Positions 29,659 through 37,959 of a stretch of 64,000 bases of DNA are shown in pieces. Under the pieces are notes generated by a model. It was not told the DNA's origin, made no database searches, and was given only the letters and a program-made list of their open reading frames with translations. Source of the DNA: Pseudomonadota bacterium (GTDB lineage Bacteria > Pseudomonadota > Alphaproteobacteria > Puniceispirillales > Marisalimonadaceae); assembly GCA_028382005.1 (NCBI GenBank), contig JAOESH010000002.1:1-64000 (forward strand), read 5' to 3'. The position numbers and the translations under genes were made by a program. The first letter of the stretch is position 1, and every line of letters starts with the position of its first letter.

Positions 29659-30700
29659 TATTAGTCCCTTGTGATTTTGGTCTCTTCATTCCTTCAATTA
29701 AATTACCTATTTCAATTTTTCCAGTGATTTTCCCTTTTGAATTTTCTATTGTTACTGGTTTTGATGGATCCTTAGACATTATTTGAAGAATATCTTCTAA
29801 AACCATACTTTCTTGCGCTACTGGTCCAGTACTCTTCGTACTCGTTGGGGTCATTATTGATCTAACCTCAATAACTCTAGCTCTATTAATATCTTTTATA
29901 AAATCAGACACATAGTCATCAGCTGGATTCATAATAATTTCTTGTGGACCACTATCTTGGACCATACTTCCATCTTTCAGAATAGCAATTCTATCACCAA
30001 TTTTAAGTGCTTCATCAAGATCATGCGTAATAAATATTATAGTTTTATGTAATTCGTTCTGAAGATCTAATAATATATTTTGCATTTCAGATCGAATAAG
30101 TGGATCTAAAGCTGAGAAAGCTTCATCCATGAGAAGTATCTCAGCATCTGTAGATAAAGCTCTAGCTAAACCAACTCTTTGTTGCATGCCTCCAGATAAT
30201 TGACCTGGATAATAGAACTCATAGCCGTCTAAACCAACTCTACTAATCCATCTTGTAGCTTTTTCAATCCATTCATCTTTAGCTATATTTTGAATTGCAA
30301 GCCCATAACCGACGTTATGTAAGACTGTTTTATGAGGGAAAAGTGCAAACTTTTGAAAAACCATAGACATATTATTTTGTCTAAATTGAACTAATTGTTT
30401 TGGTGATAAGCTTATGATATCTTCATTATTAACTAAGATTTCACCGCTTGTTGGTTCAATTAATCTATTCAAGTGCCTTATAAGTGTTGATTTTCCAGAA
30501 CCGGATAAACCCATTATAACTTGAATTTTTGCTCTGTTAATGTCTAGGTTGATATTGTTTAAACCAAGAACACAGTTTGATTTTTCAAGAAGCTCGTCTT
30601 TACCCATACCATCTTTAACTAAATCAAGTGCTTCAATTGAATTATGACCAAAAATTTTATAAAGTTGATTAATTTTGATTAATATATCGTTTTTACTCAT
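29648..30700 (-). CDS. proV: Glycine betaine/proline ABC transporter ATP-binding protein
   Basis: ProV energises the ProU/OpuA-type osmolyte importer. The 350 residues include Walker A GLSGSGKST (about residues 64-72), the signature LSGGMQQRVGLARAL, Walker B ILLMDEAFSALDP, and the switch His in FITHDLDEA. The N-terminal NQLYKIFGHNSIEAL helix is typical of ProV. A C-terminal stretch of about 80 residues looks like a shortened CBS-type sensor; the family usually has about 400 residues and two CBS motifs. It begins four bases after proW and overlaps ugd at the 3' end. Confidence 0.93.
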   Translation of the reverse strand: MSKNDILIKINQLYKIFGHNSIEALDLVKDGMGKDELLEKSNCVLGLNNINLDINRAKIQVIMGLSGSGKSTLIRHLNRLIEPTSGEILVNNEDIISLSPKQLVQFRQNNMSMVFQKFALFPHKTVLHNVGYGLAIQNIAKDEWIEKATRWISRVGLDGYEFYYPGQLSGGMQQRVGLARALSTDAEILLMDEAFSALDPLIRSEMQNILLDLQNELHKTIIFITHDLDEALKIGDRIAILKDGSMVQDSGPQEIIMNPADDYVSDFIKDINRARVIEVRSIMTPTSTKSTGPVAQESMVLEDILQIMSKDPSKPVTIENSKGKITGKIEIGNLIEGMKRPKSQGTNITG

Positions 30701-30704
30701 AACA

Positions 30705-31595
30705 TCAATCCTTACCGTTATTTCTATATTTCTGCATCCGCAAGCCGAATTTCTGGGTTACTCTGTCAAAAATAATAGCAAGTACTACAATTGCTAAACC
30801 ATTCATCAAACCTAGAGCTAGATATTGATTAGAAACTGCTTGCAAAACTGGAAGACCTAGACCTTTTACGCCTATCATTGAGGCAATAACTACCATTGCA
30901 AGAGCCATCATAATTGTTTGATTAACGCCTGCAAAAATTGTTGGTAAAGCCAGGGGTATTTGAACTCCAAAAAGTTTTTGCCAATAGTTGGCTCCAAAAG
31001 AATCAGAGGCTTCCAGAATATCTTTATCAACTAATCTAATACCAAGGTTAGTTAACCTTACTATTGGAGGGATGGCATAAATACAAACTGCAATTAGACC
31101 TGGGACCTTACCGATACCAAGAAGCATTACAACTGGAATCAGGTAAACAAAACTAGGTATAGTCTGCATAATATCTAAAATAGGAACTATGGTTGCTTGT
31201 ACTTTGTTACTTCTAGCCATCGCAATTCCAACAGGAATTCCAATAGATATACACAAAAAAGTAGCTACTAAAATGATAGCCAAGGTTGACATTGTATCTT
31301 CCCACATACCAAAGTAGCCTATTAACATAAAACTCAAGAAGGTACCAATCACAATAAGAATTGATCGTGATCCGATCCAAGCAAAGATTAACATGCCTAA
31401 AACAATAAATGGCCATGGAGTATTAATAAAAAACTTTTCAAACGACACTAAAAACATTAGCAGAGGTTCAAAAAAATTTTCTATATTTTCACCGTAAGTA
31501 CGAGAAAAATCTGTAAATGCAAAATCAACTGATTTTTTGAACTCTCTTAAATCAGATCTGCTCATGTCAGGGAATTTAAAAAACCAGTCCATCAT
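30705..31595 (-). CDS. proW: Glycine betaine/proline ABC transporter permease
   Basis: ProW is the membrane channel of the ProU-type importer. I place the start at the ATGATG at 31595, six bases after GAAGGA. The longer track ORF begins inside a stem-loop terminator and its first 18 residues are probably not translated. The 296-residue protein has five to seven hydrophobic helices and the permease EAA loop (EASDSFGANYWQKLFGVQIP). The N-terminal periplasmic segment before the first helix is short compared with E. coli ProW. It is cotranscribed with proV. Confidence 0.92.
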   Translation of the reverse strand: MMDWFFKFPDMSRSDLREFKKSVDFAFTDFSRTYGENIENFFEPLLMFLVSFEKFFINTPWPFIVLGMLIFAWIGSRSILIVIGTFLSFMLIGYFGMWEDTMSTLAIILVATFLCISIGIPVGIAMARSNKVQATIVPILDIMQTIPSFVYLIPVVMLLGIGKVPGLIAVCIYAIPPIVRLTNLGIRLVDKDILEASDSFGANYWQKLFGVQIPLALPTIFAGVNQTIMMALAMVVIASMIGVKGLGLPVLQAVSNQYLALGLMNGLAIVVLAIIFDRVTQKFGLRMQKYRNNGKD

Positions 31596-31616
31596 TAAAA
31601 ATCCTTCATTAAAAAA

Positions 31617-31649
31617 ATGATCACCGCCTCGATTAGAGGTAGTGATCAT
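31617..31649 (-). terminator. Intrinsic-terminator-like hairpin between proX and proW
   Basis: Read on the minus strand, an eight-pair outer stem (ATGATCAC...GTGATCAT) and an inner stem (CCTC...GAGG, plus a G-U pair) form a hairpin with a five-base loop. A run of seven T follows immediately, just upstream of the proW ribosome-binding site. This is the form of a rho-independent terminator, here inside the proXWV operon. Likely effect: partial termination or 3'-end protection, giving more proX mRNA than proWV. Confidence 0.75.
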
Positions 31650-31667
31650 AAATATTTTTATGGATAA

Positions 31668-32681
31668 TTATAACCCAGCTTTAACTTTTTTAGCTACATC
31701 TGCACTAACCCATTTTTCCCATACGGCTCCGTGCTTCTCTAAAAATTCATAAGCTGCGTCTTTACCTTGAGCTTTTTCAGCATCCATAAATACAAGCATT
31801 TTATTCATTATGCTTCCTGGATAAGCTCTTGCAGAAATATAATCTAATGCAACGCTAGCATTTTTTTTGAAATTAGCAGTTACAACCGTGTTAACTTCTG
31901 AAACTGTCCAAGACGATTTTTTTGGATTGGCACAATCTTTTTCTGGTTTAGCAATACAACTATCCCAGTGGTCTTTTCCAGCAAAAGGTACACCAAAGTC
32001 TACTTTTGCTAAACTGTGTTTTCCAATTAAAGTTGTTGGAGACCAGTAATAACCGAACCAGTTTTCGTTTCTAGTTAGAGATTTATTCATAGAACCATCT
32101 AAACCAGCTGCGCTACCAGGATCCACAAGGACCCAACCTTTTTTATCCATCTCAAAAGCTCTGAACAAATTTTGATTAACTAGTTGACAACCCCATCCTG
32201 CAGGACATCCAACAAATGCACCTTTAGATTTATCTTCTGCGTAGGGAAACAAATCTGGTCTAGCAATAACATCTGCAGCTGTTTTAAGGTTATGTTTCTT
32301 TGCTGTATATGGAGACAGCCACCAACCCTCACCAAGACCACTAATAGGAACTTTGTTGGCAACAATTAATCTATTTTCACCCACAGCTTTTTTTAATGGT
32401 ATAGCAACGGCATTAGCCCACAACTCAGGAGCAACGTCAGGAGCTCCCTTTTCATTCATTGAAGTAAAAGTTGGCATTGTAGCTCCAGCTACTAATTCTA
32501 CTTCACAGCCATAACCTTTTTCTAAAATTAACTTGTCAACATTTGCCATTAATGATGCAGACGCCCAGTTCATTTCCGCAATGCTTACTTTACCACATGC
32601 AGCATTACCAACAGTAGCCCAACTAAGGCCTACGGCTACGGTTGCCGCCATTGTAAATGCAGCTCCGAATACCCGTTTCAT
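31668..32681 (-). CDS. proX: Glycine betaine/proline ABC transporter substrate-binding protein
   Basis: This is the periplasmic receptor of the importer, OpuAC/ProX family. The 337 residues begin with a signal peptide (MKRVFGAAFTMAATVAVGLS, cleavage near NAACG). The mature domain contains SIAEMNWASASLMANV and Trp residues that could form the aromatic cage for quaternary amines. An AGGAGG site, perfectly spaced, precedes the ATG, and base composition is richer in GC than the neighbours, as expected of a highly expressed protein. Betaine, proline betaine or DMSP are possible ligands; the sequence alone does not decide. Confidence 0.93.
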   Translation of the reverse strand: MKRVFGAAFTMAATVAVGLSWATVGNAACGKVSIAEMNWASASLMANVDKLILEKGYGCEVELVAGATMPTFTSMNEKGAPDVAPELWANAVAIPLKKAVGENRLIVANKVPISGLGEGWWLSPYTAKKHNLKTAADVIARPDLFPYAEDKSKGAFVGCPAGWGCQLVNQNLFRAFEMDKKGWVLVDPGSAAGLDGSMNKSLTRNENWFGYYWSPTTLIGKHSLAKVDFGVPFAGKDHWDSCIAKPEKDCANPKKSSWTVSEVNTVVTANFKKNASVALDYISARAYPGSIMNKMLVFMDAEKAQGKDAAYEFLEKHGAVWEKWVSADVAKKVKAGL

Positions 32682-32700
32682 CTTATCCTCCTGTTTCCGC

Positions 32701-32752
32701 TTGTAAAAAATTACAAACCTTTGTTATTAAAAAAGACATAGAATTATGTCTT
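32701..32752 (-). promoter_or_regulatory. Structured 5' leader of proX (two hairpins)
   Basis: In the untranslated region upstream of proX, two minus-strand hairpins can form. AAGACATA/TATGTCTT (32733-32752, four-base loop) is followed by a run of T. TTGTAA/TTACAA (32701-32716) lies just before the ribosome-binding site. The first looks like a weak AT-rich terminator in the leader. A TTGCAA-17-TTAGAA promoter-like pair lies upstream on the minus strand. No known riboswitch was recognised. Confidence 0.4.
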
Positions 32753-32962
32753 CAGGAATCATTCTAACAATAAAAACATACTAATTGCAAATCGCCATTG
32801 GAGAATTTGATAAGTAATAACTTATAAGTATATGAAATATATAAAGAATATTTTTTAAGAAAGTTATATAGACCAATATTTTATTTTTTTGCTTTGAAAT
32901 AAAATATATTGATTTATAATTTAATTGTTTATTATACTTACTATTTGAATAGCGATGATATA

Positions 32963-33511
32963 ATGTTTGTTGATTCTACGCCTTTTATAATTGCACTCGT
33001 TGTTACTTTTTGTATCTTAATTTGTGTTACTATTTGGAACAACATTAATGCTCCTCCACCTCCAAAAAAAGCCCTTCCAATTGAACCTGGTCCTTCAAGA
33101 ACCAGAGAAATTTTAGCTCGGTTTAGTGAATTTTATACAAACTTAAACCCAGAGGGTGAAATGATTTTTGATACTGGTATTTTACCGGACCCTAAGCAAC
33201 ATATAGTTCATGCATTATACGTTGGTTTTGATGAAAGTGAAGATGAAGATGAACGTTCTGCTATTGAAAGAGGGCTTAGAGCTATTGTTACATTTCAAGA
33301 AAGAGTTGGAGAAGAACCTTTGATAAGAAATGTTTCTGAAACAGAAAAAATCTTAGGAGAAATAACTCCAAACTCAAATAATGAAACCCAACATAATGTC
33401 CAACAAATTGATCTAGAAGACGATGAAGAGTTCAATAAAATAGCTATTTTAAGAGATCAAGAATTAGAATTACATTTTCAACACTTAAAAATAGAAATTG
33501 GCGAAGAATAG
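32963..33511 (+). CDS. Membrane-anchored protein of unknown function
   Basis: I do not recognise this family. The ORF opens at 32909, but ATG 32963 starts a sensible protein of 182 residues. It has one N-terminal membrane helix (PFIIALVVTFCILICVTIW), then a proline-rich linker (APPPPKK, EPGPS) and a cytoplasmic or periplasmic acidic domain. That domain is well formed: FYTNLNPEGEMIFDTGILPDP, HALYVGFDESEDEDERSAIERGLRAI. The C-terminus is acidic and probably disordered. A TATAAT box lies at 32915-32920. It is divergent from proX and ten bases ahead of the hydrolase gene. Confidence 0.7.
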   Translation: MFVDSTPFIIALVVTFCILICVTIWNNINAPPPPKKALPIEPGPSRTREILARFSEFYTNLNPEGEMIFDTGILPDPKQHIVHALYVGFDESEDEDERSAIERGLRAIVTFQERVGEEPLIRNVSETEKILGEITPNSNNETQHNVQQIDLEDDEEFNKIAILRDQELELHFQHLKIEIGEE

Positions 33512-33520
33512 AGTATCGGA

Positions 33521-34330
33521 ATGACCATTTTAAAAATTGATGATAAAAACGAGATTTATTATGAATTTGTAGCACCAAAAGATAACGGTTTTACTTTTGT
33601 GTTCGTGAATGCGCTTACAGGAAATGTGTCAGCTTGGAATGGAGTAATTGGTCAAGAAGTTATTGCCCAAGGAAATGGTTATTTAACATATAATTTTAGG
33701 GGACAAGAGAAAAGTAAATTTAATGCGAACTTAAGTTTAGATACTGAAATTATAGTTTCAGATTTATGTTTATTAATAAATACAATAAAAATTAGGAATA
33801 TAGTATTGGTAGGACTTTCTATAGGTGGATTATATGCAACTCTTGCATTAGAAAAAGGTGTGAAGAGTTTGGGACTAGTATTGATAAACACGTTACGAAA
33901 AAATAACTTAAGATTAAACTGGATTAACGAAACAATGGTAAACGTTGCACGTTTTGGAGGTACATCTTTATTAATGGATTTTAATATGCCTGTTATAGCC
34001 TCACCTCGTTTTTTAGAACAAATGAAGCCTAATGCTCTTAATCCAAATAATTATATAGGATTGGAAGAGACTTCTGGGATTTTTAAACTAATGCAAGGGT
34101 CTTTATCAGCAAACTGGGATGTAGACTGGTCTAAGATTAATATACCTGTTTTAATCATGACTGGTCATCACGACAAAGTTTTTAGAGTTCCCAGTGATAT
34201 TGACGATATTGTAAATACAATTAACAATACTAAAAGAGTTGAACTTCCAGATTGTGGTCACTTAATTCCGACCGAAAAACCAAAAGAATTCGCAGATTAT
34301 ATTAATAAATTTGTTAATAATTTAGCTTAA
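33521..34330 (+). CDS. Alpha/beta-fold hydrolase
   Basis: This 269-residue protein has the alpha/beta-hydrolase fold. The nucleophile elbow is LVGLSIGGL (Ser at about residue 98), the acid is probably the Asp in MTGHHDKVF, and the catalytic His is in DCGHLIPTEKP near the C-terminus. It resembles 3-oxoadipate enol-lactonase-type enzymes, but no other aromatic-degradation gene is nearby, so the substrate is unknown. It lies ten bases after the membrane-anchored gene and overlaps the convergent methyltransferase gene by nine bases. Confidence 0.82.
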   Translation: MTILKIDDKNEIYYEFVAPKDNGFTFVFVNALTGNVSAWNGVIGQEVIAQGNGYLTYNFRGQEKSKFNANLSLDTEIIVSDLCLLINTIKIRNIVLVGLSIGGLYATLALEKGVKSLGLVLINTLRKNNLRLNWINETMVNVARFGGTSLLMDFNMPVIASPRFLEQMKPNALNPNNYIGLEETSGIFKLMQGSLSANWDVDWSKINIPVLIMTGHHDKVFRVPSDIDDIVNTINNTKRVELPDCGHLIPTEKPKEFADYINKFVNNLA

Positions 34331-34975
34331 TTTTTTTAAAATAATTGTAATGTCATTTGGAAGTAAATTATGTTTAACGCATTCAAAATTACCAAAATTA
34401 TTTTCACAAATATTTTTTATCCAAGACAACTCAGTATAGTATAAGTTTTTTTTAATTATGCGTTCTTGATTTACTAAACAATTAAAAATCAAACCTTTTC
34501 TTGCATACCTCCAATTAGTTTTTAAATTTTCTACAATATAATTTTCCCACATTTTTATACTTTTAACTGGGGTTAAATTATAAGTTCCTGACATAACAAC
34601 ATAATCAACATTTTGAGATGGGTACGTTCTTATTCCAAAAGTTACTTTTTTAAAATATTTTTTGTTTTTACAAAATAAAATCATTTCTTTATTAATATCA
34701 AAGCCACTATATTGAATTTTATTATCTAATTTTCTTTCTTTAATAATCTCAAATAATCTACCATATCCACAACCAACATCTCCAATAGAGATAATGCTTG
34801 GTGGAGAATTATTAGTAATTTTGTCTAAAATTATATTCAATCTTAAATCTTGAGATAATTTACTATTCCAAAACACACCTTTTGGAGTGTTATGATGTTT
34901 ATAAAAGCGATCCTTATAAATATTTGAAATTTGTTTATTTAATAGCTTGTGAAAAAGATTTTTTATAAAATTCAT
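34322..34975 (-). CDS. SAM-dependent methyltransferase (class I)
   Basis: This protein has about 217 residues if it starts at ATG 34975 (MNFIKNLFHK); the longer track ORF would run into the purT ribosome-binding site. SAM-binding motif I is SIGDVGCGYGRLFEI (about residues 74-88), and YSGFDINKEM follows as the acidic loop that binds the ribose. The substrate is unknown. It is divergent from purT. Lysine and asparagine content is high, like other lineage-specific genes here. Confidence 0.75.
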   Translation of the reverse strand: MNFIKNLFHKLLNKQISNIYKDRFYKHHNTPKGVFWNSKLSQDLRLNIILDKITNNSPPSIISIGDVGCGYGRLFEIIKERKLDNKIQYSGFDINKEMILFCKNKKYFKKVTFGIRTYPSQNVDYVVMSGTYNLTPVKSIKMWENYIVENLKTNWRYARKGLIFNCLVNQERIIKKNLYYTELSWIKNICENNFGNFECVKHNLLPNDITIILKKLS

Positions 34976-35027
34976 GTTATTAAGATAATTCAGATTATTG
35001 TTAATTAAAACTTTAAAAAGGCATCTC

Positions 35028-36170
35028 ATGAAAAAAATTTTATTATTAGGTAGTGGTGAATTAGGAAAAGAATTAACTATTAGCCTTAAGAGAATAGGGT
35101 GTTATGTGATTACATGCGATTCATATGAAAATGCACCAGCTATGCAAGTCAGTGACCAAGCAGAAGTGTTTAACATGCTTGATAAAAACAAATTGCAAGA
35201 AATAATAGAAACTCACCAACCAGATTTCATAGTTCCTGAAGTTGAAGCAATTGAAACACAAGTTTTGTTAGAAGCAGAAAAAAATGGATATACTGTAATA
35301 CCATCTGCAAAAGCAGTAAATTTAACTATGAATAGAGATAGAATTAGAGATAGAGCCAAAAATTTAGGCTTGCCAACAGCAAGTTTTGCTTATGCTGAAA
35401 CAGAACAAGAATTAATTTTAGAGGCAAAAAAAATTGGAACAAAAGTCGCAGTAAAACCAGTGATGAGCTCTTCAGGAAAAGGTCAAAGTTATGCTACCAC
35501 AAAAGATGAATTAAAATCTTCCTGGAAATTTGCTATTGAAGGTATGAGAGGAAATAGAAAACGTGTAATCGTAGAAGAGTTTATTGACTTTGATTATGAA
35601 ATAACACTTTTAACAATATTAGAAAAATCAGGTAATGTTTCTTTTTGTGAACCTATTGGACATTTTCAAGAACGTGGAGATTATCAGTATAGTTGGCAGC
35701 CTGCAAATTGTTCTAAAATAGTAATTGAAAATGCACAAGAAGCGGCATGTAAAATGGTATCAGATTTGGGAGGTTCAGGCATTTTTGGAGTTGAATTTTT
35801 TGTTGATAAAAAAGGTAAAGTTATTTTTAGTGAATTAAGCCCCCGCCCTCATGATACTGGTATGGTAACAATGTATACTCAAAATTATAGTCAATTTGAC
35901 ATTCATGCAAGAGTTTTATTGGGGTTACCTTTACCAGAAATCAAATTGAACCGACCTGGAGCTAGTCATGTAATCTTAGCTGAAAAAAATGCAACTGGTA
36001 ATTACGTAATAGAAGGTATCGAAAAAGCTTTAGAAGATCAAAGTGTAGATCTTAGAATCTTTGGCAAACCATTTTTAAAGCCTTACAGAAGAATGGGGGT
36101 AATAATGGCGGAAACCTTAGATAAAGCTAAAATTGCAGCAAGAAAAGTATCTGTTCAGTCTAAGGCATAG
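35028..36170 (+). CDS. purT: Formate-dependent phosphoribosylglycinamide formyltransferase
   Basis: PurT makes formyl-GAR in purine synthesis from formate and ATP, bypassing formyl-THF. The start at ATG 35028 follows AAAAAGG; the track's extra ten residues are unlikely. The 380 residues show the ATP-grasp fold: LLGSGELGKE, YENAPAMQVSD, VVPEVEAI-type block (FIVPEVEAIETQ), KPVMSSSGKGQS, VIVEEFIDFDYEITLL and SELSPRPHDTGMVT. It sits near the metF-like and dmdA genes, so formate from C1 metabolism may be its substrate source. It is convergent with the DUF1445 gene, three bases apart. Confidence 0.95.
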   Translation: MKKILLLGSGELGKELTISLKRIGCYVITCDSYENAPAMQVSDQAEVFNMLDKNKLQEIIETHQPDFIVPEVEAIETQVLLEAEKNGYTVIPSAKAVNLTMNRDRIRDRAKNLGLPTASFAYAETEQELILEAKKIGTKVAVKPVMSSSGKGQSYATTKDELKSSWKFAIEGMRGNRKRVIVEEFIDFDYEITLLTILEKSGNVSFCEPIGHFQERGDYQYSWQPANCSKIVIENAQEAACKMVSDLGGSGIFGVEFFVDKKGKVIFSELSPRPHDTGMVTMYTQNYSQFDIHARVLLGLPLPEIKLNRPGASHVILAEKNATGNYVIEGIEKALEDQSVDLRIFGKPFLKPYRRMGVIMAETLDKAKIAARKVSVQSKA

Positions 36171-36173
36171 TAT

Positions 36174-36995
36174 TTATTGTAAAACAGGTATTTCTGCGTC
36201 TTCTTCTATATCTGTAATAAGCATATACCCAGGCGTATGTGAAATACAAAATGGAACTGTAGAGTTTAAAATTGCATTTTGAGGAGTTACGCCACAAGCC
36301 CAGAACACATTCACTTCGTCTTTTAATAAGGATCTGGGGGCATTTCCCCAAGTAGGTTCAGATATATTACTTATGCCAATTTCATGTGGATTACCTATAT
36401 GTATAGGTTTACCATGAGCCCAATGAAAGGACTTACAAATATTAATTACCTTATTGACTTGATCTTTCTTAAAAATTCTCATTGATACAACCATAGTATT
36501 TTCAAAGGGACCAGATTTTACATTTTTAATATTGGTTGAATACATTGGTACTACTTTATTCTCATTTATATGATCTATAGAAAAACCATTTCGTAATAAT
36601 GAATGCTCAAACGTAAAAGAGCAGCCTATGGCAAATGCAATAAGGTTTTCATTCCATAAATCATAAATTTCACAGACTGTTTTGTAAAAAACACCACTTT
36701 TATAAATATTATAAGAAGGAACGTCTGTTCTAACATCAATATTATTTCCTAATGTTTTAAAAAAGGGGTCCCCAACATTTGTAACCCCAACGAGGGGGCA
36801 AGCTTTAGGGTTTCTTTGACAAAAAATCATGAAATCTAGCGCATATTTTTTTTCTAAAATAATAAGATTTGTTTGGAGCATATTTTTAGATAGACCCGCT
36901 GTTTGTCCTACATAATCTCCAGACCTTATTAAGTCTCTCAATTGATCATTATTTAATTTTTTGGCTTTATTATACAAATTTAAAAGTTGTTCCAT
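36174..36995 (-). CDS. DUF1445 / D-glutamate cyclase-like putative hydro-lyase
   Basis: This 273-residue protein matches the DUF1445 (YcsI/D-glutamate cyclase-like) family: IRSGDYVGQTAGLS near the N-terminus, AIGCSFTFEHSLL in the middle, and WAHGKPIHIGNPHEIGI, then WACGVTPQNA and ISHTPGYMLITDI at the C-terminus. The bacterial members are annotated as putative hydro-lyases; the real substrate is unsettled. It follows the metF-like gene on the same strand, 24 bases apart, suggesting cotranscription and possibly a link to amino-acid or C1 metabolism. Confidence 0.85.
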   Translation of the reverse strand: MEQLLNLYNKAKKLNNDQLRDLIRSGDYVGQTAGLSKNMLQTNLIILEKKYALDFMIFCQRNPKACPLVGVTNVGDPFFKTLGNNIDVRTDVPSYNIYKSGVFYKTVCEIYDLWNENLIAFAIGCSFTFEHSLLRNGFSIDHINENKVVPMYSTNIKNVKSGPFENTMVVSMRIFKKDQVNKVINICKSFHWAHGKPIHIGNPHEIGISNISEPTWGNAPRSLLKDEVNVFWACGVTPQNAILNSTVPFCISHTPGYMLITDIEEDAEIPVLQ

Positions 36996-37019
36996 ATTTT
37001 TTTGCCTTCAAGACAAATG

Positions 37020-37910
37020 TTACTTAAAGTTTGAAATAACAGAGGCTATTTCTTGTTCTTGTTTATAACCCATTAAATGAATACCACTAACACCGTCAAT
37101 TAACTTATATTGTTCGATTAATTCAACACAAACTTTAATGCCCTCTAACTTTTGATTTTCAGAGTTTTCTATTCTTCTTATAATCTCCTCCGGTATATCA
37201 ATACCAAAAAGATTTTCATTCATCCATTTAGCACTTTTGGCAGATTTTATTATACCTAAACCTATAATAAAATGAGCCTTGTCAGTTATACCAAGCTGTT
37301 TTAATTTAAGCATATAATTTTTCAAAATACTTTTATCGAAAGCATACTGAGTTTGAAAAAATTCAACCCCTACATTAATTTTTTTTAACAAATTAGCACC
37401 ATCAAAATCTTCTTTAATTTTAAAAGGAGTATCTGCACCACCAATAAAAAACTCAGGCGCATCTGTTATTTTTCTTCCAGATGGATATGTCTTATTTATT
37501 TTTATGTCATATGCTGTTTTTAATAAGCTTATTGTATCTAGATCCCGAACTTCTTTAGTTTCAGGTTGGTCACCTCCTTTTACTTCATCTCCATAAAGAC
37601 AAAGTATATTTTGAATTCCTAGAGCCCAACCACCTAATAAGTCACCTTGGATGGCAATTCTATTTCTATCTCTTGTTGTAAATTGTAGTATGGGTTCCAT
37701 ACCATTTTGGGCAATGATTGTAGCTGTTGCCAATGCTGACATATGTGACTTGGCCCCTGCTCCGTCAGTAACATTAATTGCATCAGCCAAACCTCTTAAG
37801 CACTCAACCTGATCTATAATTACTTGTTTGTTTCCAGTATCTGGAGGCGAGGTTTCAGCAGTAAAAACAAACTTTTTTTCTTTAAGTGATTTTCTTAATT
37901 TACTTTTCAT
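37020..37910 (-). CDS. Methylenetetrahydrofolate reductase family protein (MetF-like)
   Basis: This 296-residue TIM-barrel protein belongs to the MTHFR family. Signature regions are FVFTAETSPPDTGN (catalytic Glu region), VTDGAGAKSHMS, LQFTTRDRNRIAIQGDLLG and NILCLYGDEVKGGD. It reduces or oxidises C1-folates with flavin. It is divergent from the dmdA homologue across only 49 bases. DmdA-type enzymes produce 5-methyl-THF, which this enzyme could oxidise to methylene-THF. That role is inference; a purely anabolic MetF role is the alternative. Confidence 0.87.
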   Translation of the reverse strand: MKSKLRKSLKEKKFVFTAETSPPDTGNKQVIIDQVECLRGLADAINVTDGAGAKSHMSALATATIIAQNGMEPILQFTTRDRNRIAIQGDLLGGWALGIQNILCLYGDEVKGGDQPETKEVRDLDTISLLKTAYDIKINKTYPSGRKITDAPEFFIGGADTPFKIKEDFDGANLLKKINVGVEFFQTQYAFDKSILKNYMLKLKQLGITDKAHFIIGLGIIKSAKSAKWMNENLFGIDIPEEIIRRIENSENQKLEGIKVCVELIEQYKLIDGVSGIHLMGYKQEQEIASVISNFK

Positions 37911-37959
37911 AAAAAATGTCCAATGTAGTTTTAGTATTTTTTAAATAGGGTATCTTAAA

